Below, piece after piece: positions 15,354 to 23,722 of a stretch of DNA of 64,000 nucleotides; position 1 is the stretch's first letter; each line of letters opens with the position of its first letter. The position numbers and the translations under genes are program-made. Source of the stretch: Streptomyces lycii (GTDB lineage: Bacteria; Actinomycetota; Actinomycetes; Streptomycetales; Streptomycetaceae); the NCBI RefSeq assembly GCF_009735685.1, contig NZ_WHPN01000420.1:51353-115352 (forward strand), written 5' to 3'. The notes beneath the pieces are model-generated. The model was not told the origin of the DNA. It saw only the letters and a program-made list of their open reading frames with translations, and searched no databases.

Positions 15354-18326
15354 ATGACTGTCGGATTCACGCTGCTCGGTCCGGTCGAGGCGGTCGCCGA
15401 CGGACGGCAGCTCGACCTCGGCCACGCCCGGCAGCGCTCCGTACTGGCGGTGCTGCTCGCCGAGGCGAACCGTGCCGTGCCGACCGGGGAACTCGCCGAC
15501 CGGGTCTGGGGAAACCGGTCGCCGCAGCGCCACCGCAACACGCTGCACAGCTATCTCTCCCGGATCCGGCAGGCCCTGGAGGCCGCCCGGGACGCGGGCG
15601 GCGACGCGACCCTGGAGCGGCAGCCGGGCGGCTACTGCCTCACCGTCGATCCGGACTCCGTGGACCTGCACCGCTTCACCGCCCTGCTCGCGCGGGCCCG
15701 GGCGAGCGGAACGGACGAGGAGGCGGCCGCCCTCTTCGAGCAGGCCCTCGGCCTGTGGCGCGGCGAGGCCCTGGCCGGCCTGGACACCCCCTGGTTCGGA
15801 GCGCTCCGCGACACCCTGCACCAGCAGCGGTCCGCCGCCGCACTCGACCGCAACGACGCCCTGCTGCGCTGCGGCCGGCACGGCCCGCTGCTGCCCGTTC
15901 TCACCGCCGACGCGCGCGCCGACCCGCTGGACGAGCGTCTCGCCGGACAGCTGATGCTGGCGCTCCACCGCTGCGGCCGCCCGGCGGACGCCCTCGCGTA
16001 CTACCGGGAACTGCGGTCGCGGCTGCGCGCCGAACTCGGCATGGACCCCAGCGCGCCGCTGCGGGAACTGCACCAGCAGATCCTGACCGCGGACCCCGGC
16101 CTGACCCTCGTACCCGGCCCGCGCACCGCTGCCGGCACCGGGGCCGGAGCGGGACCGGGCACCGCGGCCGGCACGCCGCCGCCCCGCCAGCTCCCGGCGC
16201 CGCCGCCGCTGTTCACCGGGCGCGACGGTGAACTCGCCGCGCTCACCGCCGCCCTCGCCCCCGGCGGCGACGGGGCCGCGGCGGACGCCCTCGCGATCGG
16301 GGTGATCGGCGGCATCGGCGGGGTCGGCAAGACCTGGCTGGCCGTGCGCTGGGCCCACGACCATCTCGACCGGTTCCCCGACGGACAGCTGTACGTGAAC
16401 CTCCGGGGCTTCGACCCGTCCGCCCCGCCCGTGCCGCCGGCCTCCGCCATCCGGCAGCTGCTCGACGCCCTGGACGTGCGCCCCGCCTCGGTCCCGCCGG
16501 ACCCCGAGGCGCTCGCCGGGTACTACCGCGGCCTCCTCGCCGACCGGCGCATGCTGATCCTGCTGGACAACGCGCGCGACGCCGAGCAGGTCCGCCCCCT
16601 GCTGCCCGGCGGCACCGGCTGCACCGTGCTCGTCACCAGCCGGAACCGGCTCGGCTCGCTCGTCACCACGCACGGCGCCCGCACGCTCCCGCTCGGCTCC
16701 CTCCCCGCTCCCGAGGCCCGCGCGCTGCTCACCCGGCACCTCGGGCCGCAGCGGATCGCCGCCGAGCCCGACGCGGTGTCCGCGCTGCTGGAGCACTGCT
16801 CCGGCCTGCCGCTCGCGCTGGGTGTCGTGGCCGCCCGGGCCGCCGCGCACCCCGGTTTCCCGCTCGCCGGGCTGGCGGGTGAGCTGCGCGAGTCCGCCGA
16901 CCGCCTCGACGCCCTCGGGGACGCCGACCTGACAGCCGATCTTCGTGCCGTCTTCTCCTCCTCGTACCACGCCCTCGGCGAGGAGGCGGCCCGGCTCTAC
17001 GGGCTGCTGGGCCTGGTGCCGGGACCCGACTGCGGGCTGCACGCGGCGGCCTCGCTCGCCGCGACCACCCCCGCCCGCGCCCGCGTGCACCTGCGGGAAC
17101 TCGAAGCCGCCCATCTGGTCGAGCAGCACGCGCCCGGCCGGTACCGGATGCACGACCTCGTACGCCTGCACGCCGCCGAACGCGGAAACCCGGAGGGGCC
17201 GGACGACGCCCGCGACGCGGCCGTACGGCGCCTGGTCGACTTCCATCTGCACACCGGCCTGGCGGCGAACCGGTTGCTGGACGGCGTGCACACGCCGTTC
17301 GCGCCGGAGCCCGCCCCGCCCGCCCCCGGCTGCGTGCCCGCGCCGCTGCCGGACACGGCGGCGGCCCTGGCCTGGCTCGAGACCGAGCATCCCGGCATCC
17401 GGGGGGCCCAGCTGCTGGCCCTGGAACAGGGCCGGTACGCCCCCGTCTGGCAGCTGGCCTGGACGCTGATCCCCTTTCACTGGGGCGGCGGCCGGTTCCG
17501 GGAACACCTCGACGTCTGGCGCACCGGTCTGACCGCCGCCGAACGCGCGGGTGACCCGCTCGCCGAGGCCCTGGCGCACTGGCGGCTCGGGCAGGCGTGC
17601 TCCCATCTCGGGCGCGGCCCCGACGCCTTCCGCCATCTGCGCCGCGCGCTCACGCTGTGCGAGCGGTCCGCCGACACCGCGGGCCGGGCCCATGTGCACC
17701 GCACCCTCGGCTGGGTCAGCGAGCAGCAGGGCGACGAGCAGGGGGCGCTCGCCCACGCCCTCCGCGCCCTGCGGCTCTACCGGCGGCTCGGCAACACCGG
17801 GTGGCTGGCGGGCCAGCTCAACGCCGTGGGCTGGTGCCACGCCCAGCTGGGCCGGTACGAGGAGGCGCTGACCCACTGCGAGGAAGCCCTCGCCCTGTTC
17901 CGCAAGGCGGACGGGGACGCGGGTACCGCCTCGACCCTGGACAGCCTCGGCTACATCGCGCACCGCCTGGGCCGGCCCGCCGACGCCGTCGGCCACTACC
18001 GGGAGGCCCTCGCCCTCTTCCGGAACACCGGGAACGTCTACGACGAGGCCGACACCCTGGCCCGCCTCGGGGACGCGCTGGAGGCACTGGGCCGGCACGC
18101 CGAGGCCCGCGCGGCGCGCGAGGAGGCCGTCGGCCTCTACCGGGCCCAGCGGCGGTCGGAGGAGGCCCGGCGGACGGCGGAGCGGCTGGGTGACCGGCGG
18201 GCGGCCGGGCCGGAGCGGGAGCCGGAGCGGGAGCCGGAGCGGGAGCCGGAGCCGGGGCCTGAGCGGCAGCCGGAGCAGGAGCGGCAGCCCGAGCAGGAGC
18301 GGCAGCCGGAGGCCGGGCAGCGCTGA
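15354..18326 (+). CDS. AfsR/SARP-family transcriptional regulator with NB-ARC and TPR domains
   Basis: A 990-residue AfsR-like regulator. It reads as an OmpR-type winged helix (residues 1-95), a BTAD bacterial transcriptional activation domain (about 100-245), a Gly/Ala/Pro linker, an NB-ARC ATPase (P-loop GGIGGVGKT with Lys326; MLILLDNA; VLVTSRNRLG) and a TPR array (about 700-930; repeats such as GRYEEALTHCEEALALFR and GRPADAVGHYREALALFR). Such proteins are cytoplasmic, often kinase-modulated activators of antibiotic genes. The C-terminus is an expanded Glu/Arg/Pro/Gln tail encoded by a roughly 12-bp repeat (18216-18320). The start follows a GGGGG site. No biosynthetic cluster lies within the window, so its targets may be elsewhere. 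Confidence 0.92.
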   Translation: MTVGFTLLGPVEAVADGRQLDLGHARQRSVLAVLLAEANRAVPTGELADRVWGNRSPQRHRNTLHSYLSRIRQALEAARDAGGDATLERQPGGYCLTVDPDSVDLHRFTALLARARASGTDEEAAALFEQALGLWRGEALAGLDTPWFGALRDTLHQQRSAAALDRNDALLRCGRHGPLLPVLTADARADPLDERLAGQLMLALHRCGRPADALAYYRELRSRLRAELGMDPSAPLRELHQQILTADPGLTLVPGPRTAAGTGAGAGPGTAAGTPPPRQLPAPPPLFTGRDGELAALTAALAPGGDGAAADALAIGVIGGIGGVGKTWLAVRWAHDHLDRFPDGQLYVNLRGFDPSAPPVPPASAIRQLLDALDVRPASVPPDPEALAGYYRGLLADRRMLILLDNARDAEQVRPLLPGGTGCTVLVTSRNRLGSLVTTHGARTLPLGSLPAPEARALLTRHLGPQRIAAEPDAVSALLEHCSGLPLALGVVAARAAAHPGFPLAGLAGELRESADRLDALGDADLTADLRAVFSSSYHALGEEAARLYGLLGLVPGPDCGLHAAASLAATTPARARVHLRELEAAHLVEQHAPGRYRMHDLVRLHAAERGNPEGPDDARDAAVRRLVDFHLHTGLAANRLLDGVHTPFAPEPAPPAPGCVPAPLPDTAAALAWLETEHPGIRGAQLLALEQGRYAPVWQLAWTLIPFHWGGGRFREHLDVWRTGLTAAERAGDPLAEALAHWRLGQACSHLGRGPDAFRHLRRALTLCERSADTAGRAHVHRTLGWVSEQQGDEQGALAHALRALRLYRRLGNTGWLAGQLNAVGWCHAQLGRYEEALTHCEEALALFRKADGDAGTASTLDSLGYIAHRLGRPADAVGHYREALALFRNTGNVYDEADTLARLGDALEALGRHAEARAAREEAVGLYRAQRRSEEARRTAERLGDRRAAGPEREPEREPEREPEPGPERQPEQERQPEQERQPEAGQR

Positions 18327-18357
18327 ACCTGTCACCGGGCCCTGCGAGGATGGCCGG

Positions 18358-19257
18358 GTGACAGGAACGCTCGTACTGGCAGGAACACCCATCGGCGACA
18401 CCGCGGACGCGCCGCCGCGGCTGGCCCAGGAGCTGGCGGGCGCCGACGTGGTGGCCGCCGAGGACACCCGGCGGCTGCGGCGGCTCACCCAGGCGCTGGG
18501 GGTGCGGCCGGGCGGGCGGATCGTGTCGTACTTCGAGGGCAACGAGGCGGCGCGCACCCCCGAACTGGTGGAGGAGCTGGCGGGCGGGGCGCGGGTGCTG
18601 CTGGTGACGGACGCCGGGATGCCGTCCGTGTCGGACCCCGGCTACCGGCTGGTCGCGGCGGCCGTGGAGCGGGGTGTGCGGGTCACCGCCGTGCCGGGAC
18701 CGTCCGCCGTGCTGACCGCGCTCGCGCTGTCCGGGCTGCCCGTGGACCGGTTCTGCTTCGAGGGCTTCCTGCCGCGCAAGGCCGGTGAACGGCTGGGCCG
18801 GCTGCGGGAGGCCGCCGGCGAGCGGCGCACCCTGGTCTACTTCGAGGCGCCGCACCGGCTCGACGCCACGCTCGGGGCCATGGCGGAGGTCTTCGGCCCA
18901 CAGCGGCGCGCCGCGGTCTGCCGGGAGCTGACCAAGACGTACGAGGAAGTGCGCCGCGGCCCCCTGGCGGAGCTAGCGGAGTGGGCCGCGGAGGGCGTAC
19001 GGGGTGAGATCACCGTGGTCGTCGAGGGCGCCCCGGAACCGGGCCCGCAGGAGCTGGGCCCGGCCGAACTGGTCCGCCGGGTCCGGATTCGCGAGGAGGC
19101 GGGGGAGCGGCGCAAGGAGGCGATCGCGGCGGTCGCGGCCGAGGCGGGGCTGCCGAAGCGTGAGGTGTTCGACGCGGTGGTCGACGCCAAGAACGCCGAG
19201 AAGGCAGGGAACGCAGGGAACGCCGGGAAGGCAGGGAAGGCCAAGAACGCCGAGTAG
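18358..19257 (+). CDS. rsmI: 16S rRNA (cytidine1402-2'-O)-methyltransferase
   Basis: A 299-residue RsmI protein, which 2'-O-methylates C1402 in the decoding centre of 16S rRNA using SAM. Family motifs are LVLAGTPIGD at the N-terminus, AAEDTRRL, YFEGNE, LVTDAGMPSVSDPGYRL, VPGPSAVLTALALSGLP, FEGFLPRK and FEAPHRL. GTG 18358 is preceded by GAGGA seven bases upstream, and the encoded TGTLVLAGTPIG matches the family N-terminus; the open frame upstream is repeat translation. The last 20 residues (Asn-Ala-Gly-Lys type) come from a 9-bp repeat continuing past the stop, an odd tail for this enzyme. Confidence 0.93.
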   Translation: MTGTLVLAGTPIGDTADAPPRLAQELAGADVVAAEDTRRLRRLTQALGVRPGGRIVSYFEGNEAARTPELVEELAGGARVLLVTDAGMPSVSDPGYRLVAAAVERGVRVTAVPGPSAVLTALALSGLPVDRFCFEGFLPRKAGERLGRLREAAGERRTLVYFEAPHRLDATLGAMAEVFGPQRRAAVCRELTKTYEEVRRGPLAELAEWAAEGVRGEITVVVEGAPEPGPQELGPAELVRRVRIREEAGERRKEAIAAVAAEAGLPKREVFDAVVDAKNAEKAGNAGNAGKAGKAKNAE

Positions 19258-19678
19258 GCCGGGAACGCCGGGAACGCCGAGGCCGGGAAGGCCGACGAGC
19301 CGAGCGGGCCGAGGCGGGCTGAGCGGGAGCGGCTGAGCAGGGGAGCGGGAGCGGCTGAGCAGGGGAGCGGGAGCGCGGGCGAGCAGGGGGGAGCGGGCCG
19401 GGTGGGGGCGGGGGCCGGTCGGTCCGGAACGCCGGGCGGGACGAGAAGAAGAGTGACGGAAACGTCCGGCCGAAATTCAGGGCGGGTCAGGGCAATTCGG
19501 GCTCCGGATGGAGAATTTCGGGAGCAGGATGTCAGTCGCGCGTGCTGTGATGGTGGCGGGCCCGGGCGAATCGGCCCTCCCCGGTGTTCCCGTACCGGAT
19601 CGTCACCGCAAGATCTCCTGACGGTGAGCGGCGCGACGGCGGCCTGATCTCTTCAGCTCCTGTGAGGTGTGCTCGACC
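19258..19678. other. Repeat-containing gap between rsmI and the MFS gene
   Basis: The first part continues the 9-bp repeat from the rsmI tail. At 19321-19379 there are 2.6 copies of a 22-bp unit (GAGCGGGAGCGGCTGAGCAGG plus one base; starts at 19321, 19343, 19365). From about 19450 the base composition is lower in GC and looks like a promoter region for the exporter. It includes an inverted repeat TCACCG / CGGTGA (19603-19608 and 19622-19627) about 50 bases before the start, which could be an operator. No gene is seen. Confidence 0.55.
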
Positions 19679-21193
19679 ATGAACAACCCCGTGCGCGGCG
19701 GGACCGCGGACCCCGGCGTCGATTCCGGTGCGCCGCCCCCGCAGGCCAACGTCCTGATAGGCGTGCTGGTCGTCTCGGCCTTCGTGATGATCCTCAACGA
19801 GACGATCCTGAGCGTCGCCCTGCGCGACCTCACCGTCGACCTCGGGGTCTCGACCACGACGACCCAGTGGCTGACCAGCGGCTTCCTGCTGACCATGGCC
19901 GTCGTCATACCCATCACCGGCTTTCTGCTCGAACGATTCACCGCGCGCCAGGTCTTCCTCGCCTCGCTGACGCTGTTCAGCACCGGCACACTCGTCAGCG
20001 CCCTCGCGCCCGGGTTCGCCGTGCTGCTGGCCGGCCGGGTGGTGCAGGCGTGCGGCACGGCGGTGATGCTGCCGCTGCTGATGACCTCGGTGATGCGCCT
20101 CGTACCGCCCCGCAAGCGCGGCGCGACGATGGGGACGATCAGCATCGTCATCGCGGTCGCCCCCGCCGTGGGACCGACCGTGGGCGGCGCCGTGCTGGCC
20201 TCGCTCGGCTGGCGCTGGATGTTCTGGATCGTGCTGCCGCTGGCCGTGGCCGCCCTCGCGGTGGGCGCCGTCCGGATGCGCCTGGACAGCGAGACCCGGA
20301 AGGTGCCGCTGGACGTGCCCTCGGTGCTGCTGTCCGCCGTCGGCTTCGGCGGTGTCCTCTACGGCCTGGCCTCCGTCGGCGAGTCCGGCGGGGAGCACGC
20401 GGTGCCCCCGTGGGTGCCGGTGCTGATCGGTCTGGCCGCGCTGGCCGTGTTCGTCGCGCGGCAGCTCCGGCTGCAGCGCCGGGACCTCGCGCTGCTCGAT
20501 CTGCGCCCGTTCAAGGTCCGCGCCTTCACCGTCGCCCTGATCCTGTCCGCGCTGCTCTTCATGTGTCTGCTGGGCGTCGGGTCGATCATGCTGCCGCTGT
20601 ACCTCCAGACGGTGCTGGACACCAGCACGTTCGTCAGCGGCCTGGCCGTCCTTCCCGGCGGGCTGCTGCTGGGTCTGCTCGGCCGGCCCGTTGGCCGGCT
20701 GTTCGACCGCTTCGGGGCCCGCCCGCTGGTCGTGCCCGGCGCGCTCTCCATGGCGGTCTCGCTCTGGCTGATGGCGCTCCTCGGCGAGGACTCGCCGCTG
20801 GCCGCCGTGATCGCCATCCACGTGCTGCTCATGGCGGGCCTCGGGCTGATGATGACGCCGCTGATGACGGAGTCCCTCGGCTCGCTGCCCGAGCATCTCC
20901 ACTCCCACGGCAGCGCGATCCTCGCCACCCTCCAGCAGGTCTCCGGGGCGTTCGGCACGGCCGTGTTCGTCACCGTCGCCTCGCTCGGCACCTCCGCGCC
21001 GTCGGGCGCGCCGGACGCCGGGGGCCTGCGGGCCGCGTTCGTCGTCGCCGGAGTCATCGGCCTGCTCGCCTTCCTCGCCTCGCTCTTCGTCCGCCGCTCT
21101 CCGGGCCCCGGCCGGGAGGTCACCCCGCCGGTGGCGGCCCCGGACGACGCCGGAGCCGAGCGGGAGCCCTCCGGGACGGCTTCGGGAATCTGA
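19679..21193 (+). CDS. MFS multidrug exporter, DHA2 family (14 TM)
   Basis: A 504-residue proton-driven drug exporter of the DHA2/EmrB-QacA group, with about 14 hydrophobic helices. Motifs include LNETILSVALRDL in TM1 (antiporter type, acidic residue in helix 1), TTTTQWLTSGFLL, the RxxQACGTAVMLPL segment of motif B, and VAPAVGPTVGGAV (motif C, characteristic of exporters), followed by SLGWRWMFWI. ATG 19679 and the in-frame GTG 19667 are both possible; GAGG sits at 19661-19664. A hairpin terminator follows. Unlike many such exporters it has no adjacent TetR gene. Substrates are unknown. Confidence 0.9.
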   Translation: MNNPVRGGTADPGVDSGAPPPQANVLIGVLVVSAFVMILNETILSVALRDLTVDLGVSTTTTQWLTSGFLLTMAVVIPITGFLLERFTARQVFLASLTLFSTGTLVSALAPGFAVLLAGRVVQACGTAVMLPLLMTSVMRLVPPRKRGATMGTISIVIAVAPAVGPTVGGAVLASLGWRWMFWIVLPLAVAALAVGAVRMRLDSETRKVPLDVPSVLLSAVGFGGVLYGLASVGESGGEHAVPPWVPVLIGLAALAVFVARQLRLQRRDLALLDLRPFKVRAFTVALILSALLFMCLLGVGSIMLPLYLQTVLDTSTFVSGLAVLPGGLLLGLLGRPVGRLFDRFGARPLVVPGALSMAVSLWLMALLGEDSPLAAVIAIHVLLMAGLGLMMTPLMTESLGSLPEHLHSHGSAILATLQQVSGAFGTAVFVTVASLGTSAPSGAPDAGGLRAAFVVAGVIGLLAFLASLFVRRSPGPGREVTPPVAAPDDAGAEREPSGTASGI

Positions 21194-21208
21194 CGGGACC
21201 GGACCGCG

Positions 21209-21232
21209 GCGGGCCGCGCCGCCGCGGCCCGC
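21209..21232 (+). terminator. Hairpin terminator after MFS exporter
   Basis: GCGGGCCGCG (21209-21218) pairs perfectly with CGCGGCCCGC (21223-21232) across a 4-base loop, 15 bases after the exporter stop codon. Confidence 0.65.
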
Positions 21233-21370
21233 GTCCGGACGGACGCCCGGAACGGAGCCTTCCGGCGAACGGGACCGCGGGCCGCCGAAGGTCTATCGTG
21301 AAAGGAAGCCCTCCCTGTGGCAGGGCCGTTCCGCCGCGGGGAGCTTGTCCGCTGGACAAGAGGAGCCGGC

Positions 21371-22057
21371 ATGAGTGAATACGCAGGCACTTCGCGCGGC
21401 GTCCCCCCGCGACCCGCGCCCGCACCGCCGCCGTCCGCAGAGCCACCGCCGTCCGGCCGGCCGCCACCCGGGCAGTCACCACCCGGTTCGTCTCCGTCCG
21501 GACCGCCCGGAGCGTCGGCATCGTCTCCGTCCGGACCGCCGGGAGCGTCCCGGTCCGGGGCCCCGGCGGGGACCGCGGCCGATTCCGCGCCCGAGGTCGT
21601 GCACGAGGCGTACTCCTTCGCGTGCATGCGGTGCGGCCACGGTTGGGAGGAGTCGTACGACATCGCGCACCACCGCGACGGCTCCGGCCGCCCGTACGTC
21701 GTCTACTACGCGCACGGCCGCCGCGTCCCGTCCCCGCTGACCCGGCCCAGCTGCACCCTGTGCGGGGGCTCGGTGGTCCGCATCATGCGCTCGGGCCGGG
21801 TGGAATCCGCGCGCGGCGGTTCGCTGTTCGAGCAGGCCGTGCCGATGGCCGGGCCGCTGTTCGTACCGGAGCCGCCCGGGCAGGGCCCCGTGCCGCCGTC
21901 GCCCCTGTCCGGTGCGATGAGCGAGCAGAGCGAGCGGCGGCCCCCGCGGACACGGGGAGCCGGGGCCGCGCCGCCGGGCGGCGAAGCGGCGGGAGAGAGT
22001 GGCCGGCACCGGAATTTCGCCGACCTGCTGCACGTCTTCCAGCGCGGACGCCACTGA
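21371..22057 (+). CDS. Conserved zinc-ribbon hypothetical protein
   Basis: A 228-residue protein of unknown function. After a Pro/Ser/Gly-rich N-terminal third (residues 1-75) comes a compact domain with two Cys-x2-Cys pairs (ACMRCGHGW and SCTLCGGS) some 45 residues apart, a probable zinc ribbon; between them are EESYDIAHH and PYVVYYAHGRRVPSPLTRPSC. The C-terminus is Pro/Arg-rich and ends HRNFADLLHVFQRGRH. AGGAG at 21361-21365 fixes the ATG at 21371. It stands alone between the exporter and a repeat-rich gap. The zinc site suggests nucleic-acid or protein binding, which is inference. Confidence 0.75.
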   Translation: MSEYAGTSRGVPPRPAPAPPPSAEPPPSGRPPPGQSPPGSSPSGPPGASASSPSGPPGASRSGAPAGTAADSAPEVVHEAYSFACMRCGHGWEESYDIAHHRDGSGRPYVVYYAHGRRVPSPLTRPSCTLCGGSVVRIMRSGRVESARGGSLFEQAVPMAGPLFVPEPPGQGPVPPSPLSGAMSEQSERRPPRTRGAGAAPPGGEAAGESGRHRNFADLLHVFQRGRH

Positions 22058-22702
22058 CAGGGGCCGCGGACGCGGCTGAAACCGGAGCGCGCGGACCCGG
22101 TCGAAACCGGAGCGCGCGGACGCGGCTGACGGGAGCGCGCGGACGCGGCTCGCCGGAACGCGGGAACGCGGGAACGTCCGGGCGAACGCGGGCACGGTGC
22201 TGATGCGCGACCGAGCGAAGGGCGTGGACGGGCCGGCCGGGTTGGCCCGGGGCGGCCTCGGACGTCGGGTGCTGTCCCCGGAGTTCCTGTGCCGTCCTCC
22301 ATGGAGCCGTGCCAGTCGGGGTGGTCCGGGGCCAGGTCGAGCACGGTGGCGGAGTGCGCGCGCAGGCTCGGCGCCCCCCGGAGTTCCTGTGCCGCCACCG
22401 GGATTCCGGCGATCCCGAGACCCCGGACCGGCTCCGAGCCCGGACCGGCTCCGAGGTCGGACCGGCTCCGAGGTCCCGGGCCTGCCCTGAGACCGGGCGA
22501 CCGCGAGAGCCCGGGCGACTGCGAGAGGAGCGAGCCGACCGCGAGAGCCCGGACTGACCGCGAGAGCCCGGACCGGTCGCGAGGGACCCAGCCGACCGCG
22601 AGAGCCCGGACCGGTCGCGAGAACCCGGGTCGCCCGGAGAGCCACGTGGGAGCGCCCGGGCCCCGGTCCGGTTCCGTGCCGGCTGCCCGTAAAATCGCGG
22701 GT
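22058..22702. other. Low-complexity gap upstream of tatD with possible gene remnant
   Basis: Repeats of the GGAGCGCGCGGACGCGGCTGA type fill 22060-22170, and GCGAGAGCCCGGAC-type units fill 22490-22640. Between them, CCCCGGAGTTCCTGTGCCG occurs twice as a direct repeat (near 22277 and 22376). The minus strand of about 22270-22420 reads IPVAAQELRGAPSLRAHSA then TVLDLAPDHPDWHGSMEDG, which looks protein-like and may be a decayed gene end. I do not recognise it, and no start or stop brackets it convincingly. Confidence 0.4.
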
Positions 22703-23611
22703 ATGGCGGCAGCGAGTTCAGGCACAGGTGGCAAGTCCAAGCGCGACGACAAGTCCGTACCGCCGCCGCTGCCCGAGCCGCTGCGAGTGCCGGCCGCGGA
22801 CTCGCACACGCATCTCGACATGCAGTCCGGCACCGTCGGGGAAGCGGTGGAGAAGGCCGCTTCGGTGGGCGTCACCACCCTGGTCCAGGTCGGCTGCGAT
22901 GTCGCGGGTTCCCGTTGGGCGGCCGAGACGGCCGCCGAGCACGACGCGATCCTGGCGACGGTCGCCCTGCACCCCAACGAGGCCCCGCGGATCGTCCTCG
23001 GAGATCCCGACGGCTGGTCCCGGCAGGGCCCGCGCGAGCCAGGCGGCGGGGCCGCGCTCGACGCGGCGCTGGCCGAGATCGACGCGCTCGCCGCGCTGCC
23101 GCAGGTCAGGGGCGTCGGTGAGACCGGCCTCGACCACTTCCGCACCGGTCCCGAGGGCATGGCCGCGCAGCAGCTGTCCTTCCGCCGCCACATCGACATC
23201 GCCAAGCGGCACGGCAAGGCACTCGTCATCCACGACCGGGAGGCGCACGAGGACGTGCTGCGCATCCTGGACGAGGAGGGCGCGCCGGACACGGTCGTCT
23301 TCCACTGCTTCTCCGGCGACGCGGAGATGGCCAAGATCTGCGCGGACCAGGGCTATCTGATGTCCTTCGCCGGCAACGTCACCTTCAAGAACGCGCAGCC
23401 GCTGCGCGACGCGCTCGCCGTCGCGCCGCCGGAACTGCTGCTGGTCGAGACCGACGCGCCCTTCCTGACCCCGGCGCCGTACCGCGGACGGCCCAACGCG
23501 CCCTATCTGATTCCGGTCACCTTGCGGGCCATGGCCGAGGTCAAGGGGATGGACGAAGACGCGCTGGTCGCGGCGGTCGCGGCGAACACCGAGCGGGCCT
23601 TCGGCCGCTGA
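22703..23611 (+). CDS. TatD-family metal-dependent DNase
   Basis: A 302-residue TatD-family hydrolase, a TIM-barrel 3'-5' exonuclease linked to DNA repair and apoptosis-like DNA turnover. Metal-binding segments are all present: DSHTHLD, the ALHPNEA strand, GETGLDH, VIHDREAH, FHCFSGD and the final VETDAPFLTP. It has about 30 extra residues at the N-terminus compared with E. coli TatD, and a longer loop (DGWSRQGPREPGGG) after strand 3, common in actinobacteria. ATG 22703 is chosen as the start of the conserved region with its short basic leader; the longer upstream frame translates repeat DNA. Confidence 0.92.
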   Translation: MAAASSGTGGKSKRDDKSVPPPLPEPLRVPAADSHTHLDMQSGTVGEAVEKAASVGVTTLVQVGCDVAGSRWAAETAAEHDAILATVALHPNEAPRIVLGDPDGWSRQGPREPGGGAALDAALAEIDALAALPQVRGVGETGLDHFRTGPEGMAAQQLSFRRHIDIAKRHGKALVIHDREAHEDVLRILDEEGAPDTVVFHCFSGDAEMAKICADQGYLMSFAGNVTFKNAQPLRDALAVAPPELLLVETDAPFLTPAPYRGRPNAPYLIPVTLRAMAEVKGMDEDALVAAVAANTERAFGR

Positions 23612-23722
23612 CCGGGCACCGCCCGCACCCCCCAGTTCCCAATACGCAGCGTATTCATGTGATTTGGGAGAGTGACGGTCCTCCGCTACAGTCCGCCGCG
23701 ACCGCCGGACCAGTGGAGCGTC

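Noticed and set aside
22289..22702. N-terminal extension of TatD
   Set aside because: The frame is open but translates repeat DNA into Ser/Arg/Pro strings, and the conserved TatD region begins just after ATG 22703.
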